Of a DNA stretch of 43,439 nt, positions 7,832 to 16,581 are shown piece by piece. Source of the DNA: an uncultured Clostridia bacterium. GTDB taxonomy: Bacteria > Bacillota > Clostridia > Oscillospirales > JAAYOS01. Under the pieces are notes generated by a model that had not been told where the DNA came from, did not search any database, and saw nothing but the letters and a program-made list of their open reading frames with translations. Each line of letters begins with the position of its first letter. Position 1 is the first letter of the stretch. The position numbers and the translations under genes are program-made. The stretch lies in contig CANRJS010000017.1 of NCBI GenBank assembly GCA_947631015.1, positions 1 to 43,439 on the forward strand. Reading direction: 5' to 3'.

Positions 7832-7950
7832 GAAAACGCCCCCGTGTTCACACACAGGGGCGCAGAAATGCTTTTACATTCAGGCGCTTCCTCGGCGGGA
7901 CGGCCGAACCGTTTGCGACCCGAGGGTCTCCTGCTGTCTGCGGAACACTA
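7832..7950 (-). ncRNA. L10 leader (ribosomal protein autoregulatory 5' UTR) with attenuator hairpin
   Basis: Between the promoter at 7955-7983 and rplJ the transcript holds the recognisable L10-leader landmarks CGCAGACAGCAGGAGAC and CCGCCGAGGAAGCGCC. After them comes a G/C-rich hairpin (CGCCCCTGTGTG / CACGGGGGCG, 7835-7862) running into TTTTCATT, which would act as a transcription attenuator. In this family excess L10(L12)4 complex binds the leader and lowers expression of its own operon. The exact attenuation switch is inferred. Confidence 0.85.
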
Positions 7951-7954
7951 CGTT

Positions 7955-7983
7955 ATTATAGCGCCTCCGGAGACTTATGTCAA
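7955..7983 (-). promoter_or_regulatory. Consensus sigma-A promoter for rplJ-rplL
   Basis: On the minus strand, TTGACA (7983-7978), exactly 17 bases, TATAAT (7960-7955). Both boxes are perfect consensus. Transcription should begin near 7948, giving a leader of about 140 bases, and it makes rplJL independent of the upstream rplKA unit. Confidence 0.9.
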
Positions 7984-8035
7984 GAGGGAAACGCCTTTTT
8001 TCGGGAAAAACTCGGTAAACCGGAGCTTACCCTGC

Positions 8036-8728
8036 TCAGACCATTCTCGAGGAGTTGATCTTTATGCCGGGGCCCATCGTCGAGGTGACGACGCAGGAGC
8101 GGACATACTGACCCTTCGCAGCGGCGGGCTTCGCACGGAGAATGGCGCCCATCAGAGCGTCAAAGTTCTCGGTGAGCTTCTCCGGGCCGAAGGAGACCTT
8201 GCCGATGGGGCAGTGGATGATGTTCGTCCTGTCGAGACGGTACTCTATACGGCCGGCCTTCGCCTCGGTTACGGCCTTGCCGACTTCGTTCGTGACCGTG
8301 CCGGCACGGGGGTTCGGCATGAGGCCCTTCGGGCCGAGGACACGGCCGAGACGGCCGACAAGACCCATCATGTTCTGGGCTGCTATGACGACGTCGAACT
8401 CGAAGAAGTTCTCTTTCTGGATGCGCTCGACGAGATCCTCCGCGCCGACTATCTCCGCTCCGGCGGCGAGAGCCTCATCGGCCTGCTCGCCCTTGGCGAA
8501 GACTGCCACGCGGACGTGGCGGCCGGTGCCGTTGGGAAGGACTATCGAGCCGCGGACCTGCTGATCCGCGTGACGGCTGTCAACGCCGAGGCGGACGTGC
8601 AGCTCGACGGTCTCGTCGAACTTGGCCTTCGCGGTCTTGGTGACGAGGTCGAGAGCCTCCGCGGGCTCGTATGCCGCGTTGCGGTCGTACAGCTTTACGC
8701 TGTCAACGTACTTTTTACCTTTAGACAC
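8036..8728 (-). CDS. rplA: 50S ribosomal protein L1
   Basis: 230 residues, the usual length; L1 forms the mobile stalk at the ribosomal E site and handles deacylated tRNA release. The family signature region is intact ([45 protein letters not shown]). The start is a GTG at 8728 behind AAAGGAGG with 9-base spacing; the protein begins [15 protein letters not shown], so this start is well supported despite the rarer codon. It lies 80 bases after rplK. Confidence 0.97.
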   Translation of the reverse strand: MSKGKKYVDSVKLYDRNAAYEPAEALDLVTKTAKAKFDETVELHVRLGVDSRHADQQVRGSIVLPNGTGRHVRVAVFAKGEQADEALAAGAEIVGAEDLVERIQKENFFEFDVVIAAQNMMGLVGRLGRVLGPKGLMPNPRAGTVTNEVGKAVTEAKAGRIEYRLDRTNIIHCPIGKVSFGPEKLTENFDALMGAILRAKPAAAKGQYVRSCVVTSTMGPGIKINSSRMV

Positions 8729-8808
8729 TGTAAATATCCTCCTTTAGTGGTTCGGTCGGAAAATATTTCCTCCCACTTATCGCGCGGAACTTTCCGCGCG
8801 CGAAACGC

Positions 8809-9234
8809 TTAGTCGCCTACGAGAACGCCCATGCTGCGGGCGGTGCCGGCGATCATGCTCATTGCCGCCTCGATGGAGCCGGCGTTGAGGTCGGGCATCT
8901 TCATCTCGGCGATCTTGCGGACGTCCTCCTTCGAGATGGTGGCGACCTTCTCCTTGTTGGGGGTGCCGGACGCAGTCTCGATATTGCACGCCTTCTTGAT
9001 AAGCACCGGGGCGGGCGGGGTCTTGGTGACAAAGGTAAACGAGCGGTCGGCATAGACGGTGATGACCACCGGGATGATGAGACCGGCTTCATTCTTGGTG
9101 CGCTCGTTGAAATCCTTGGTGAACGCGACGATGTTGACGCCGTGCTGACCGAGCGCCGGACCTACCGGAGGGGCAGGAGTTGCCTTGCCGGCGGGTATCT
9201 GGAGCTTAATGACGCCTACTACTTTCTGAGCCAT
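8809..9234 (-). CDS. rplK: 50S ribosomal protein L11
   Basis: 141 residues, full length. L11 lies at the GTPase-associated centre and binds 23S rRNA together with L10. The N-terminal [27 protein letters not shown] motif is diagnostic, and the C-terminal rRNA-binding domain is intact through [18 protein letters not shown] precedes the ATG. It follows nusG by 84 bases in the same unit. Confidence 0.98.
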   Translation of the reverse strand: MAQKVVGVIKLQIPAGKATPAPPVGPALGQHGVNIVAFTKDFNERTKNEAGLIIPVVITVYADRSFTFVTKTPPAPVLIKKACNIETASGTPNKEKVATISKEDVRKIAEMKMPDLNAGSIEAAMSMIAGTARSMGVLVGD

Positions 9235-9318
9235 TTTATAATGACCTCCTTGGTATGATGTGGTGTATGCGGAGAATTATCTCCTCCCACTAACGGGACC
9301 TGTAAGGGGAATTTGCGA

Positions 9319-9837
9319 TTATATCGGTTCGACCTGGTCGAGCTCGAGCTCGACGGGCGTATCGCGTCCGAACATGCTTATCGTGACGCGAACCTTGTTC
9401 TTCTCCGGTGAGACCTCCTCGACGGTACCGATAAAACCGTCCAGAGAACCGTCGGTGATGCGGACGCTGTCGCCCGTATGGTAATCGACCGTGAGCTGCT
9501 TCTGCTCGACGCCGAGCGTAGCGACCTCCTCATCGGTGAGAGCGACGGGCTTGCCCCCCGGGCCGACAAAGCCGGTGACGCCGCGTATGTTGCGGACGAT
9601 GTGCCAGCTGTCGTCATTCATTACCATCTTGACGAGGACGTAGCCGGGGAACATGTTGTGCTCACGCTCGACCGTCTTTGAGTTCTTTATCTCCTGAACG
9701 GTCTCGGTAGGGATGCTCACTTCCGAGATGTAGTCATGGAGCTTGCGATTCTCAACGGTCTGGAGTATGGTAGCGGCGACCTTGCTCTCGTAACCGGAGT
9801 AGGTGTGCACGACGTACCACTTTACTTCTTCAGCCAT
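9319..9837 (-). CDS. nusG: Transcription elongation/antitermination factor NusG
   Basis: 172 residues. The NGN domain (about 4-115, WYVVHTYSGYESKVAA...FPGYVLVKMVMNDDSWHIVRNIRGVTGFVG) binds RNA polymerase. The KOW domain (about 122-172, GDSVRITDGSLDGFIGTVEEVSPEKNKVRVTISMFGR) binds partners such as ribosomal protein S10. It is in its standard place after secE, 12 bases downstream. Confidence 0.98.
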   Translation of the reverse strand: MAEEVKWYVVHTYSGYESKVAATILQTVENRKLHDYISEVSIPTETVQEIKNSKTVEREHNMFPGYVLVKMVMNDDSWHIVRNIRGVTGFVGPGGKPVALTDEEVATLGVEQKQLTVDYHTGDSVRITDGSLDGFIGTVEEVSPEKNKVRVTISMFGRDTPVELELDQVEPI

Positions 9838-9849
9838 TTTCTTCGCTCC

Positions 9850-10104
9850 TTAAGCGACGCCCGCGCCGGGATTGACGAGGTTTATCAAGAGTGAAACGCC
9901 CTCGGACGCGGCAAGACTGAACAGTGCGATGACGGCTCCGACAAGAATACACACCACGATGACGACGGCGGTATTGTTTACCGTCTGCTTGGGGGTCGGC
10001 CAGACGACCTTCTTCAGCTCGCTCTTCAGCTCGCGGAACCACTTGGCTATCCGCTTGCCGAGGCGGACGAAGAAATTCGGCCTCTTCTCCTTATCCTTAG
10101 CCAT
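9850..10104 (-). CDS. secE: Preprotein translocase subunit SecE
   Basis: 84 residues, the short single-helix Gram-positive form. It clamps SecY in the Sec channel. A basic cytoplasmic N-terminal part contains the amphipathic helix FFVRLGKRIAKWFRELKSELKKVVWPTPKQ, followed by one membrane segment (NNTAVVIVVCILVGAVIALFSL). It starts four bases past the rpmG stop, with the SD in the end of rpmG. Confidence 0.97.
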   Translation of the reverse strand: MAKDKEKRPNFFVRLGKRIAKWFRELKSELKKVVWPTPKQTVNNTAVVIVVCILVGAVIALFSLAASEGVSLLINLVNPGAGVA

Positions 10105-10108
10105 CCGG

Positions 10109-10273
10109 TTACCTCGCTTCCTTGTGGACCGTGTGCTTGCGGCAGAAACGGCAGTACTTCTTCATTTCCAGACGGTCGGGATCGTTCTTCTTGTTCTTCA
10201 TGGTGTTGTAGTTGCGCTGTTTGCACTCGGAACAGGCCAGAGTGATCTTGACGCGGTTAGCAACAGCAGCCAT
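10109..10273 (-). CDS. rpmG: 50S ribosomal protein L33, zinc-binding form
   Basis: 54 residues, read from the sequence: [19 protein letters not shown] through [10 protein letters not shown]. Two CxxC pairs (Cys14/17 and Cys41/44) mark the zinc-type L33; the alternative zinc-free paralogue would be elsewhere. The ATG at 10273 has TAAGGAGG upstream. First gene of the rpmG-secE-nusG-rplK-rplA unit, the usual Bacillota order. Confidence 0.95.
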   Translation of the reverse strand: MAAVANRVKITLACSECKQRNYNTMKNKKNDPDRLEMKKYCRFCRKHTVHKEAR

Positions 10274-10393
10274 ATTAGCGGCACCTCCTTAAAAAATTTG
10301 CCTCCCTTTGGAGTGGGGGATCTCCGCATGGGAAAAAGCCTGTCGGCAGCTTTTTTTGCACACAAAAAAAGAACCCCACACAAAGGTACGATA

Positions 10394-10423
10394 ATCATAC
10401 CACAGCGCGGGGCTCTTTGTCAA
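10394..10423 (-). promoter_or_regulatory. Sigma-A promoter for rpmG-secE-nusG-rplK-rplA
   Basis: Minus-strand TTGACA (10423-10418), 18 bases, TATGAT (10399-10394), about 120 bases before the rpmG start. The leader includes A-rich tracts (10350-10370) but no RNA motif I can name. The rest of the gap to 10564 holds only GC-rich inverted repeats. Confidence 0.75.
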
Positions 10424-10563
10424 GACAAATACCGAAAAATATTTCGTTTTTTCCGCGCTTTCGGCGCGGGAAGCGCGTCTGCGGCGGGACTTCCGTGCCG
10501 CGCGGACGGCGGCGCGGCGTCCGCCGCCGCGCATAACGATGATACCACCGCCCGCCGCGCCTG

Positions 10564-11478
10564 TCAAGCGCCGACGAGCTCTATGTCGTCCGTCCTGGAT
10601 ATTATCGACGCGACGGCCTTCACAAATTCCTCCTCCGTGAGGCGGTTCGCCGTGACCGACACCTGCGCGCCGCCCAGCTCGAAGTCCGCAAGGTAGACGT
10701 CGTACCACCCGGAGGGCTCGTGCGTATCCGGGTCGTAGGGACCGTAGGAGAGCGAACAGTGACCGAAGACGACATCCGTGCCGAAGACGTCGCTTGTCTC
10801 GGTCGAGTCGGTCATGTAGACGCAGCAGCGGCTGAGACCGAGCCGCGACGCAGCAACCGTAAAGCCGCGCTTTATAGGGTCGGGATAGTCCTCGTCCCGA
10901 TAGACGAGGCAGAGTTCGTCCCACACGACTTCGCCGCTTTCCCGGTTTACGGTCGCCTTCAGGCCGCCGTCCGAGAGGAGCGCGAGGTCGCCCGGCCACC
11001 ACGCGGACGCGAAGCTCCGTCCGAAGTATTCGGATACCGCATCCGCGTCCCAGCGCTCGTCGCGGTAGAGCGCGGGGTCGTAGTAGGGAGCAATGTCGCT
11101 TACGATGCCCTCCTGCTCGTTTATGTGTATCGCGCCCATGTCGAGCAGAAATGGCTCCGACGCGTCCGAGACCGCCGGAGCTTCGGAGGTCTGCGGCGCG
11201 CGGCTCGGGAGCATGTACGGGCTTTCGACGGGACCGGGCTCGCCCGAGCCGAGCAGGACGTCCCCCTCGGACGCGCCGCGCCGCAGCGACGCGAAAAACA
11301 CCGACGCTATGAGCGCGGCGGCAAGGCACGCCGCGACGGCGACGCCGATATGCCGCGGGCGGCGCTCTGTCTCCGCGCCGAACGGTATCCTCCTGCTCTC
11401 CGAACCGACTGACATTGCCTCCGCGACGAACCGTTCGTCTATGCCGCCGAGACTTTTCAGCAGATTTTCTCCGTTCAT
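10564..11478 (-). CDS. Membrane-anchored probable anti-sigma factor
   Basis: 304 residues. A short N-terminal cytoplasmic part (MNGENLLKSLGGIDERFVAEAM) is followed by one membrane helix (about 44-65) and a large external domain that starts with a Ser/Pro/Glu-rich linker. The start overlaps the sigma-factor stop as ATGA, the usual arrangement for an ECF sigma factor and its membrane inhibitor. No zinc-binding anti-sigma motif is visible. The external domain (YDPALYRDERWDADAVSEYFG, CCVYMTDSTETSDVFGTDVVFGHCSLSYG, GWYDVYLADFELGGAQVSVTANRLTEEEF) would be the sensor; its signal is unknown. The call rests on topology and position rather than a clear family match. Confidence 0.65.
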   Translation of the reverse strand: MNGENLLKSLGGIDERFVAEAMSVGSESRRIPFGAETERRPRHIGVAVAACLAAALIASVFFASLRRGASEGDVLLGSGEPGPVESPYMLPSRAPQTSEAPAVSDASEPFLLDMGAIHINEQEGIVSDIAPYYDPALYRDERWDADAVSEYFGRSFASAWWPGDLALLSDGGLKATVNRESGEVVWDELCLVYRDEDYPDPIKRGFTVAASRLGLSRCCVYMTDSTETSDVFGTDVVFGHCSLSYGPYDPDTHEPSGWYDVYLADFELGGAQVSVTANRLTEEEFVKAVASIISRTDDIELVGA

Positions 11479-12029
11479 ACGTTGAATCCCTCGCTTTCAA
11501 GATGCTTTCTGAGACGCTTCCGGAGGCGGAAAAGGGTGGTCTTGACCTTGCTCTCGCCTATACCGAGGCGCTGCGACACCTCGCTTATGCTGTCAGCAAA
11601 CCAGTACCGCCGCAGGAAAATGACGCGCTGCTCCGCCGGAAGATCCGCAAGGAAGCGGTTTATAGATTCTGCGAGCTCGCTTTCGTCCGCCTCGGTTCCA
11701 CTCCGGGGGTCGGGGATGCAGAGTTCCATCTCCGCCGTAAGTTCGACGAGCTCCGCCAAGCGCTTCTGCGCGGAGCGGCGCTCGATGCGCTCGAACGCGG
11801 CGCGGCGGCATATCCCCGCGAGGTAAGCGCCGAGACTTGCGGGGCGCGCGGGCGGAATGGCGTTCCAAGCGCGGAGAAGGGTGTCGTTGAGCGTCTCCTC
11901 CGCGTCCTCGCGCGAGCCGAGGAGCCGCCGCGCGAGGCGCAGCAGTGCCGCGCCGTACTTTTCGCTCGCGGCCGACAGTGCCGCCTCATCCCGCGCGAAG
12001 AACAGACCGGTTATCCTCTCGTCGTCCAA
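11475..12029 (-). CDS. ECF-type RNA polymerase sigma factor
   Basis: 184 residues. Region 2 (LARRLLGSREDAEETLNDTLLRAWNAIP) and region 4 (LPAEQRVIFLRRYWFADSISEVSQRLGIGESKVKTTLFRLRKRLRKHLE) are clear, with the small linker of ECF factors. The frame opens at 12086, but a TTG at 12029 sits seven bases after AAAGGAGG and gives the protein start LDDERITGLFFARDE, so I take TTG as the start. It is translationally coupled to the membrane protein downstream, which probably sequesters it. I could not see a self-promoter in the short upstream gap. Confidence 0.88.
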   Translation of the reverse strand: MDDERITGLFFARDEAALSAASEKYGAALLRLARRLLGSREDAEETLNDTLLRAWNAIPPARPASLGAYLAGICRRAAFERIERRSAQKRLAELVELTAEMELCIPDPRSGTEADESELAESINRFLADLPAEQRVIFLRRYWFADSISEVSQRLGIGESKVKTTLFRLRKRLRKHLESEGFNV

Positions 12030-12106
12030 ATGACCGCCTCCTTTCGTTCTCACCCTGTAAGTGAGGTTTTGAAGCGCCGGGGTCACACCCGGAGCGTAAT
12101 TTTCCG

Positions 12107-12138
12107 AAAAAAGAGCGGAGACCGCGCGGTCTCCGCTC
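12107..12138 (-). terminator. Intrinsic terminator of the S9 peptidase operon
   Basis: On the minus strand, a perfect 12-bp stem (GAGCGGAGACCG and its complement) is followed by six T residues, 17 bases past the stop at 12156. Confidence 0.85.
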
Positions 12139-12155
12139 CGTGTGTATGAACGGAC

Positions 12156-14075
12156 TTATTTCTTGAGGTATCTGTCGAACCACTTCAGCATCTCGTCGAG
12201 GCGGGAAATGCGGTTCTTCGGCTTGCCGGAGCGGCTGAGCTCGTGATTCTCGTCCTTGAAGATGCAGAGCCGCGCGTCCACGCCGTTCTGCCGTATCGCG
12301 TTGTACATCTGTATGCCCTCCGCGAACCAGCAGCGGAAATCGTGGTCGGAGCAGATGAATATAGTCGGGGTGACGCACTTATCCGCGTACTTCAGCGGCG
12401 AGTGATCCCAGAACACATCCGCGCCCTGCCACGGGTCGGTCTCCATCTGAGTGAGGTTGTGGTAGTGGCCGATGTCGGTCGTGAGGCACTTCGTGAAGTA
12501 GTTTGAGATGGAGCGCTGACTTGCGGCGGCGGCGAAGCGGTTCGTGTGGCCGATAATCCAGTTCGTCATGAAGCCGCCGTAGCTCCCGCCGAGGACGCCG
12601 AGCCGCTTTTCGTCAAGCTCGGGCTCGCGGGCGAGGACCTCGTCCGTAAACTCCATCACGTCGCGGTAGTCTATCGTGCCGAGCTTGCCGGTGATGTCGG
12701 CAAACTCGCTTGTCCGTCCGCTCGACCCGCGCGGGTTGCAGAAGAAGACGTAGTACCCCTGCGCCGCGTACGCCTGCATCTCGTGGTTGTAGGCGACGTT
12801 GTATGCGGCCTTCGGACCTCCGTGTATCTCGAGAAGGCCGGGGTACGAGCCGCCCTTCTCCCAACCGGCGGGCTTTATGACAAAGCCCTCTATCTCCACG
12901 CCGTCCGAGTTCATGAAGGTGAAGCGCTCGGCGGGGATTATCTCGTGAGTTTCGACATATCCGTCGTTTATCGCGCTTATCCACTCGACCGCGCCGCCCT
13001 CGACCCTTCCGAACTCCTGCATCCCGTCCGGACGGTCGCCGGTGAGGACTATCTCACCGTCCTTCACGTCAAAGCCGGTGACGCTGCCGGGCGTCGAGAG
13101 CGAGTACACTATCTCGCCCGCGCTGTTCATCGCGCCTATCCGGCTGTGGCTCCACTCGTCGTGGCAGAAGTAGAGGAGGTTCCCGTCCCGCACGGTCTGG
13201 TATATGGCGAGGTCGTGCGGGAACTTCGTCATTTCCCGCGTCGTGAGGTCGTAGCGGTAGAGGTCGGAGGCGGAGTGGCTGTCCTTGCAGGGATTTATGC
13301 CGATAAGAAGCGTGTCGTCGTCCCAGAATGCCGCCTTGTCCACGCAGGAGGTGAGCGGGTCGATGAGCGTCTCGGTCTTTCCGGAGGCTATGTCGCAGAC
13401 GAACAGCCCGCCCTGACGGCGCTTCGCACCGACAAGCTCAGAGCCGGTAAAGGCGATCTTTGTCTTGTCGGGGGAGATGTCCGCGCCGCCGGCCTCAAAG
13501 AGAGGAGAGGTGAAGCGGGTGAGCTTCCCGGACGCGCGGTCGAATATCGAGAGCGCGGGACGCTTCTTGTTCGTGACGCCCATGCCGTTTATCCAGAACG
13601 GTATCTCGTCAAAGACCTGATACCCCTTGCGCTTAGGACGCTCGTCCTCGGGCAGGGCGTGCTCGAAGGAGCGGACGAGGAACAGTCCGTCCTTTATCGG
13701 GGTGAGGGAACCGGCGGTCGGAAGGTCGAAGTAAAACTCCGCCTCGCCTCCGTCCGGGAATATGCGGAAAAGGTGGGTAACGGGGTCCTCCGGCTTCGCA
13801 CCCTCGCGCTTCGGCGCGCCGGGACGGCCGGAGGCAAACACGACAGCGCCGGTCTCCTCCTCCCAGTACGCGAAGCGGTCGGAGCCGGAGCTTGTGAGAC
13901 GCTTCGTCCTGCCCGTTGCCTTCTCGTAGAGCCAGAGGCAGGTCTTGTAGCCGTTCTTCTCCTCGTCCGCGCTGTTCTCGGTGAAGACGGCGTACCTGCC
14001 GTCCGGCGACCACTGCGCACCGGAGACCTGCGAGTATTCGTATATATCGCTGTATGCTACGCTCTTTTTAGTCAT
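12156..14075 (-). CDS. S9-family serine peptidase (acylaminoacyl-peptidase type), second of a tandem pair
   Basis: 639-residue cytoplasmic serine peptidase of the prolyl oligopeptidase family: an N-terminal beta-propeller (about 1-370; VSGAQWSPDGRYAVF, TRLTSSGSDRFAYW, ADISPDKTKIAFTG) that filters short peptides, then an alpha/beta-hydrolase domain. The nucleophile is Ser~498 in LGGSYGGFMTNW, the acid Asp~579 in SDHDFRCW and the base His~611 in ENHELSRSGKP, so it should be active. No signal peptide. Its ATG overlaps the stop of the upstream S9 gene (ATGA), so the two are coupled. The two proteins share long runs, including the GGPKAAYN/GGPRTAFG oxyanion region. Confidence 0.93.
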   Translation of the reverse strand: MTKKSVAYSDIYEYSQVSGAQWSPDGRYAVFTENSADEEKNGYKTCLWLYEKATGRTKRLTSSGSDRFAYWEEETGAVVFASGRPGAPKREGAKPEDPVTHLFRIFPDGGEAEFYFDLPTAGSLTPIKDGLFLVRSFEHALPEDERPKRKGYQVFDEIPFWINGMGVTNKKRPALSIFDRASGKLTRFTSPLFEAGGADISPDKTKIAFTGSELVGAKRRQGGLFVCDIASGKTETLIDPLTSCVDKAAFWDDDTLLIGINPCKDSHSASDLYRYDLTTREMTKFPHDLAIYQTVRDGNLLYFCHDEWSHSRIGAMNSAGEIVYSLSTPGSVTGFDVKDGEIVLTGDRPDGMQEFGRVEGGAVEWISAINDGYVETHEIIPAERFTFMNSDGVEIEGFVIKPAGWEKGGSYPGLLEIHGGPKAAYNVAYNHEMQAYAAQGYYVFFCNPRGSSGRTSEFADITGKLGTIDYRDVMEFTDEVLAREPELDEKRLGVLGGSYGGFMTNWIIGHTNRFAAAASQRSISNYFTKCLTTDIGHYHNLTQMETDPWQGADVFWDHSPLKYADKCVTPTIFICSDHDFRCWFAEGIQMYNAIRQNGVDARLCIFKDENHELSRSGKPKNRISRLDEMLKWFDRYLKK

Positions 14076-16063
14076 TTCTCCTGCGCCTCCTCGGGATGAA
14101 GATACTTTTCAAACCACTCCCGCATCTCCTCGATGCGGCTTACGCGGTTATTCGGCTTGCCGGAGCGGCTGAGCTCGTGGTTCTCCCCCTCAAAGAGGCA
14201 GAGGCGGCTCTCAACGCCGTGGAAGCGGAGCGCCGTGAACATCTGAATGCCCTCGACCATCCAGCAGCGGAAGTCGTTGTCCGAGTGGATGAAAAGCGTC
14301 GGGGTCTTCACCTTATCCGCGTACTTGAGCGGGGAGATGTCCCAGAGATAGTCCCAGTTTTCGTGGGTGGAGGTGCGGTGGTTCATGCGGGTGAAGTTGA
14401 AGCCGATGTCGCTTGTGAACTCGAAGGAGGTCCAGTTCGCGATGGAGCGCTGACTCGCGGCGGCGGCGAAGCGGTCGGTGTGACCGATTATCCAGTTTGT
14501 CATGTAGCCGCCGTAGCTTCCGCCGAGGACGCCGAGCCGCGCCGGATCTATCGACTTCTCGCAGGCGAGGGCGCTGTCGACAAACGCCATGATGTCCTCG
14601 TAGTCTATCGTGCCGTACCTGCCCCAGATGTCCGCGAACGCGTCGCCGCGTCCGTCCGAGCCGCGCGGGTTGCAGAACAGGACGAAGTAACCGGTGTTTG
14701 CGAAGACCTGCATCTCGTGGAAGAACGCCTCGCCGAACGCGGTGCGCGGCCCTCCGTGTATCTCGAGAAGCGCCGGATATTTCTTTCCCGCCTCGAAGCC
14801 CGCAGGGTGGAGCATCCAGCCGTCTATCAGGAGCCCGTCCGCGTTCGTGAAGGGTATGTACTCCGGCGCGACGGTCTCGTACTCGTCGAGCGGCGCGGAG
14901 AAGTCGGTTATCCGCCTGCTGTCTATATACAGCTCGGGTGTGCGGACGGGGGAGAGCTCGATCGCGGCGATGCTGCCGCCGTCGCAGACGTCAAACGAAT
15001 CTATGCCGCAGCGCTCGGAGAGGACGGTCTCGATACCGCCGTCCGAAGTGACTTTCTTTAAGGAGTTCTTGTAGCGGTCGAGGCTCACGAAGTACAGCTC
15101 GTCGCCCACCATTTTGGTCTTCATGCCGCCGCCGAGGCGCGCGTCGCTTCCGACGGCGCCCACCGGCACGACCGCGCCGTCGCCGAGCGGACGGAGCTCT
15201 TTTGTCGCAATGTCGAGAGTGTGGAGCGTGCCGCTCTCGGTGTCGCCGTACTTTGCACCGTCGGTGCAGGTGAGGAGGACGTCGCCGCAGTCGCGAAGCT
15301 CGGCAAAGCCGAGCTTGAGACGTCCTGGCTCGATAAGCGTCTCGGTCGACCCGGAGGCTATGCCATAGAGGTAGAGGCCGGATATCCTCATATCGCGGAC
15401 GCGTCCCTGCGCCGAGCCGGTGTAGACTATCTTTCCGTTCTTCGCGGATGCGGAGCGGACGTCGAAGCCGTCCGGAGTCACCTTGGTTTCCTTGCCGCTC
15501 TCGCGGTCGTAGAGAAAGAGGGCGCTCGTCATACCGGCGGTAAATCCGCTGCCGTTTGACCAGAACGGCGTGTCCTCTATCCCACGGTAAGCGGGGGAGT
15601 TGTACTGTTCGAGCGCCTTGTCGAAGCCATCGCTCCCCGCCTCGGGGTACGCCTCGTCCGTGCGGGCGGTAAAGAGGTAAAGGCTGCCCTCGACGTGGCG
15701 GAGCCCGGATGCCGGATGTTCGAGCGTGAAAGCCTTCACCGCCTCGCCGCCGTCCGGGGATATCTCGTAGTAGGATGTGAACTTCTCGCCCTTGCCCGAG
15801 CGCTTTTTGTCCTCCGGCGTGCGGGAGGCGGGAAAGAGGATCTTCCCCTCCGGCGTCCAGCAGAAGGACCCGCCGTCGCCCATGGCGGTGAGCCTGCGCG
15901 GGGCGGAGCCGTTCTCACTGAGCCAGATGTCGCTCGAATAGCCGGTGCGCTCACCGTTCACGTTCTTCACGACGAACGCGGTATAGCGTCCGTCCGGCGA
16001 GAAGCGCGGCTCGGAGGGAAACTTCAGCTCATAGAGAGTTTCCGCCGTTATCTTTTTCTTCAT
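14072..16063 (-). CDS. S9-family serine peptidase (acylaminoacyl-peptidase type), first of a tandem pair
   Basis: About 663 residues with the same plan as its neighbour: propeller repeats (PRFSPDGRYTAFVVKN, PRRLTAMGDGGSFCWTPEGKILF), then a hydrolase domain with Ser~516 in LGGSYGGYMTNW, Asp~597 in HSDNDFRCW and His~629 in ENHELSRSG. It probably releases N-terminal or acylated residues from oligopeptides in the cytoplasm. Starts at 16075 (GTG), 16072 (ATG) and 16063 (ATG) are in frame. The GAAAGGGTGATG stretch is a proper SD only for the ATG at 16063, so I use it. It follows ruvX by 36 bases and may share its transcript. Confidence 0.92.
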   Translation of the reverse strand: MKKKITAETLYELKFPSEPRFSPDGRYTAFVVKNVNGERTGYSSDIWLSENGSAPRRLTAMGDGGSFCWTPEGKILFPASRTPEDKKRSGKGEKFTSYYEISPDGGEAVKAFTLEHPASGLRHVEGSLYLFTARTDEAYPEAGSDGFDKALEQYNSPAYRGIEDTPFWSNGSGFTAGMTSALFLYDRESGKETKVTPDGFDVRSASAKNGKIVYTGSAQGRVRDMRISGLYLYGIASGSTETLIEPGRLKLGFAELRDCGDVLLTCTDGAKYGDTESGTLHTLDIATKELRPLGDGAVVPVGAVGSDARLGGGMKTKMVGDELYFVSLDRYKNSLKKVTSDGGIETVLSERCGIDSFDVCDGGSIAAIELSPVRTPELYIDSRRITDFSAPLDEYETVAPEYIPFTNADGLLIDGWMLHPAGFEAGKKYPALLEIHGGPRTAFGEAFFHEMQVFANTGYFVLFCNPRGSDGRGDAFADIWGRYGTIDYEDIMAFVDSALACEKSIDPARLGVLGGSYGGYMTNWIIGHTDRFAAAASQRSIANWTSFEFTSDIGFNFTRMNHRTSTHENWDYLWDISPLKYADKVKTPTLFIHSDNDFRCWMVEGIQMFTALRFHGVESRLCLFEGENHELSRSGKPNNRVSRIEEMREWFEKYLHPEEAQEK

Positions 16064-16099
16064 TTTCCGCATCACCCTTTCAAAACGATATTTTATACG

Positions 16100-16522
16100 T
16101 TATACGCGGCCGTTTTTCATTGCCGCGAGATAGCCTTCGAGTATCAGGCTTGCCGCCACGGCGTCGACGGTGTTCTTCCGCTTTGCGCCGTGAAAGCCCG
16201 CCTCGGAGAGAATGCGATGCGCGTCGACGGTGGTGCGCCGCTCGTCCCAGAGGTCGCAACGCACGCCGGTTCGCTCCGCGAGGACGTCCCGCAGCTCGCG
16301 GCTCCGCTCGCTCCGCGCTCCGGCGGTGCCGTCCATGTTCAGAGGGTTGCCTATAACGACGCGGTCGGGACGCTTCTCCCCGATGAGCTCCGCGAGCTTT
16401 GATTCGGCGGCGCGCGGACCGTTTGCGCGTATGACGAGCGTTTCGCCGGTGAGCGTACCGCTCGCGTCGCTTATCGCGACGCCGGAGCGCGCGTCGCCGT
16501 AGTCGATAGCAAGAACACGCAT
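16100..16522 (-). CDS. ruvX: Holliday-junction resolvase-like protein RuvX/YqgF
   Basis: 140 residues with an RNase H-like fold. In E. coli YqgF is implicated in maturing the 5' end of 16S rRNA, and it has also been proposed as a Holliday-junction resolvase. Motifs: MRVLAIDYGDARSGVAISD (first catalytic Asp), RVVIGNPLNMDGTAGARS, DLWDERRTTVDAHRIL and the C-terminal NTVDAVAASLILEGYL. The frame runs open far upstream, but the ATG at 16522 with GAGAGG before it gives the canonical N terminus. In many Bacillota ruvX sits next to the DUF1292 gene, as here, with a small RNA unit between them. Confidence 0.93.
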   Translation of the reverse strand: MRVLAIDYGDARSGVAISDASGTLTGETLVIRANGPRAAESKLAELIGEKRPDRVVIGNPLNMDGTAGARSERSRELRDVLAERTGVRCDLWDERRTTVDAHRILSEAGFHGAKRKNTVDAVAASLILEGYLAAMKNGRV

Positions 16523-16581
16523 AATATACCTCTCAGCCGTCCTGTAGTTTTCCGAAATATGTAAGTCTCTCCAAACAGAAT

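Noticed and set aside
12546-14099. 517-codon plus-strand open frame across an S9 peptidase gene
   Set aside because: Antisense to a peptidase with a complete catalytic triad; no SD or domain.
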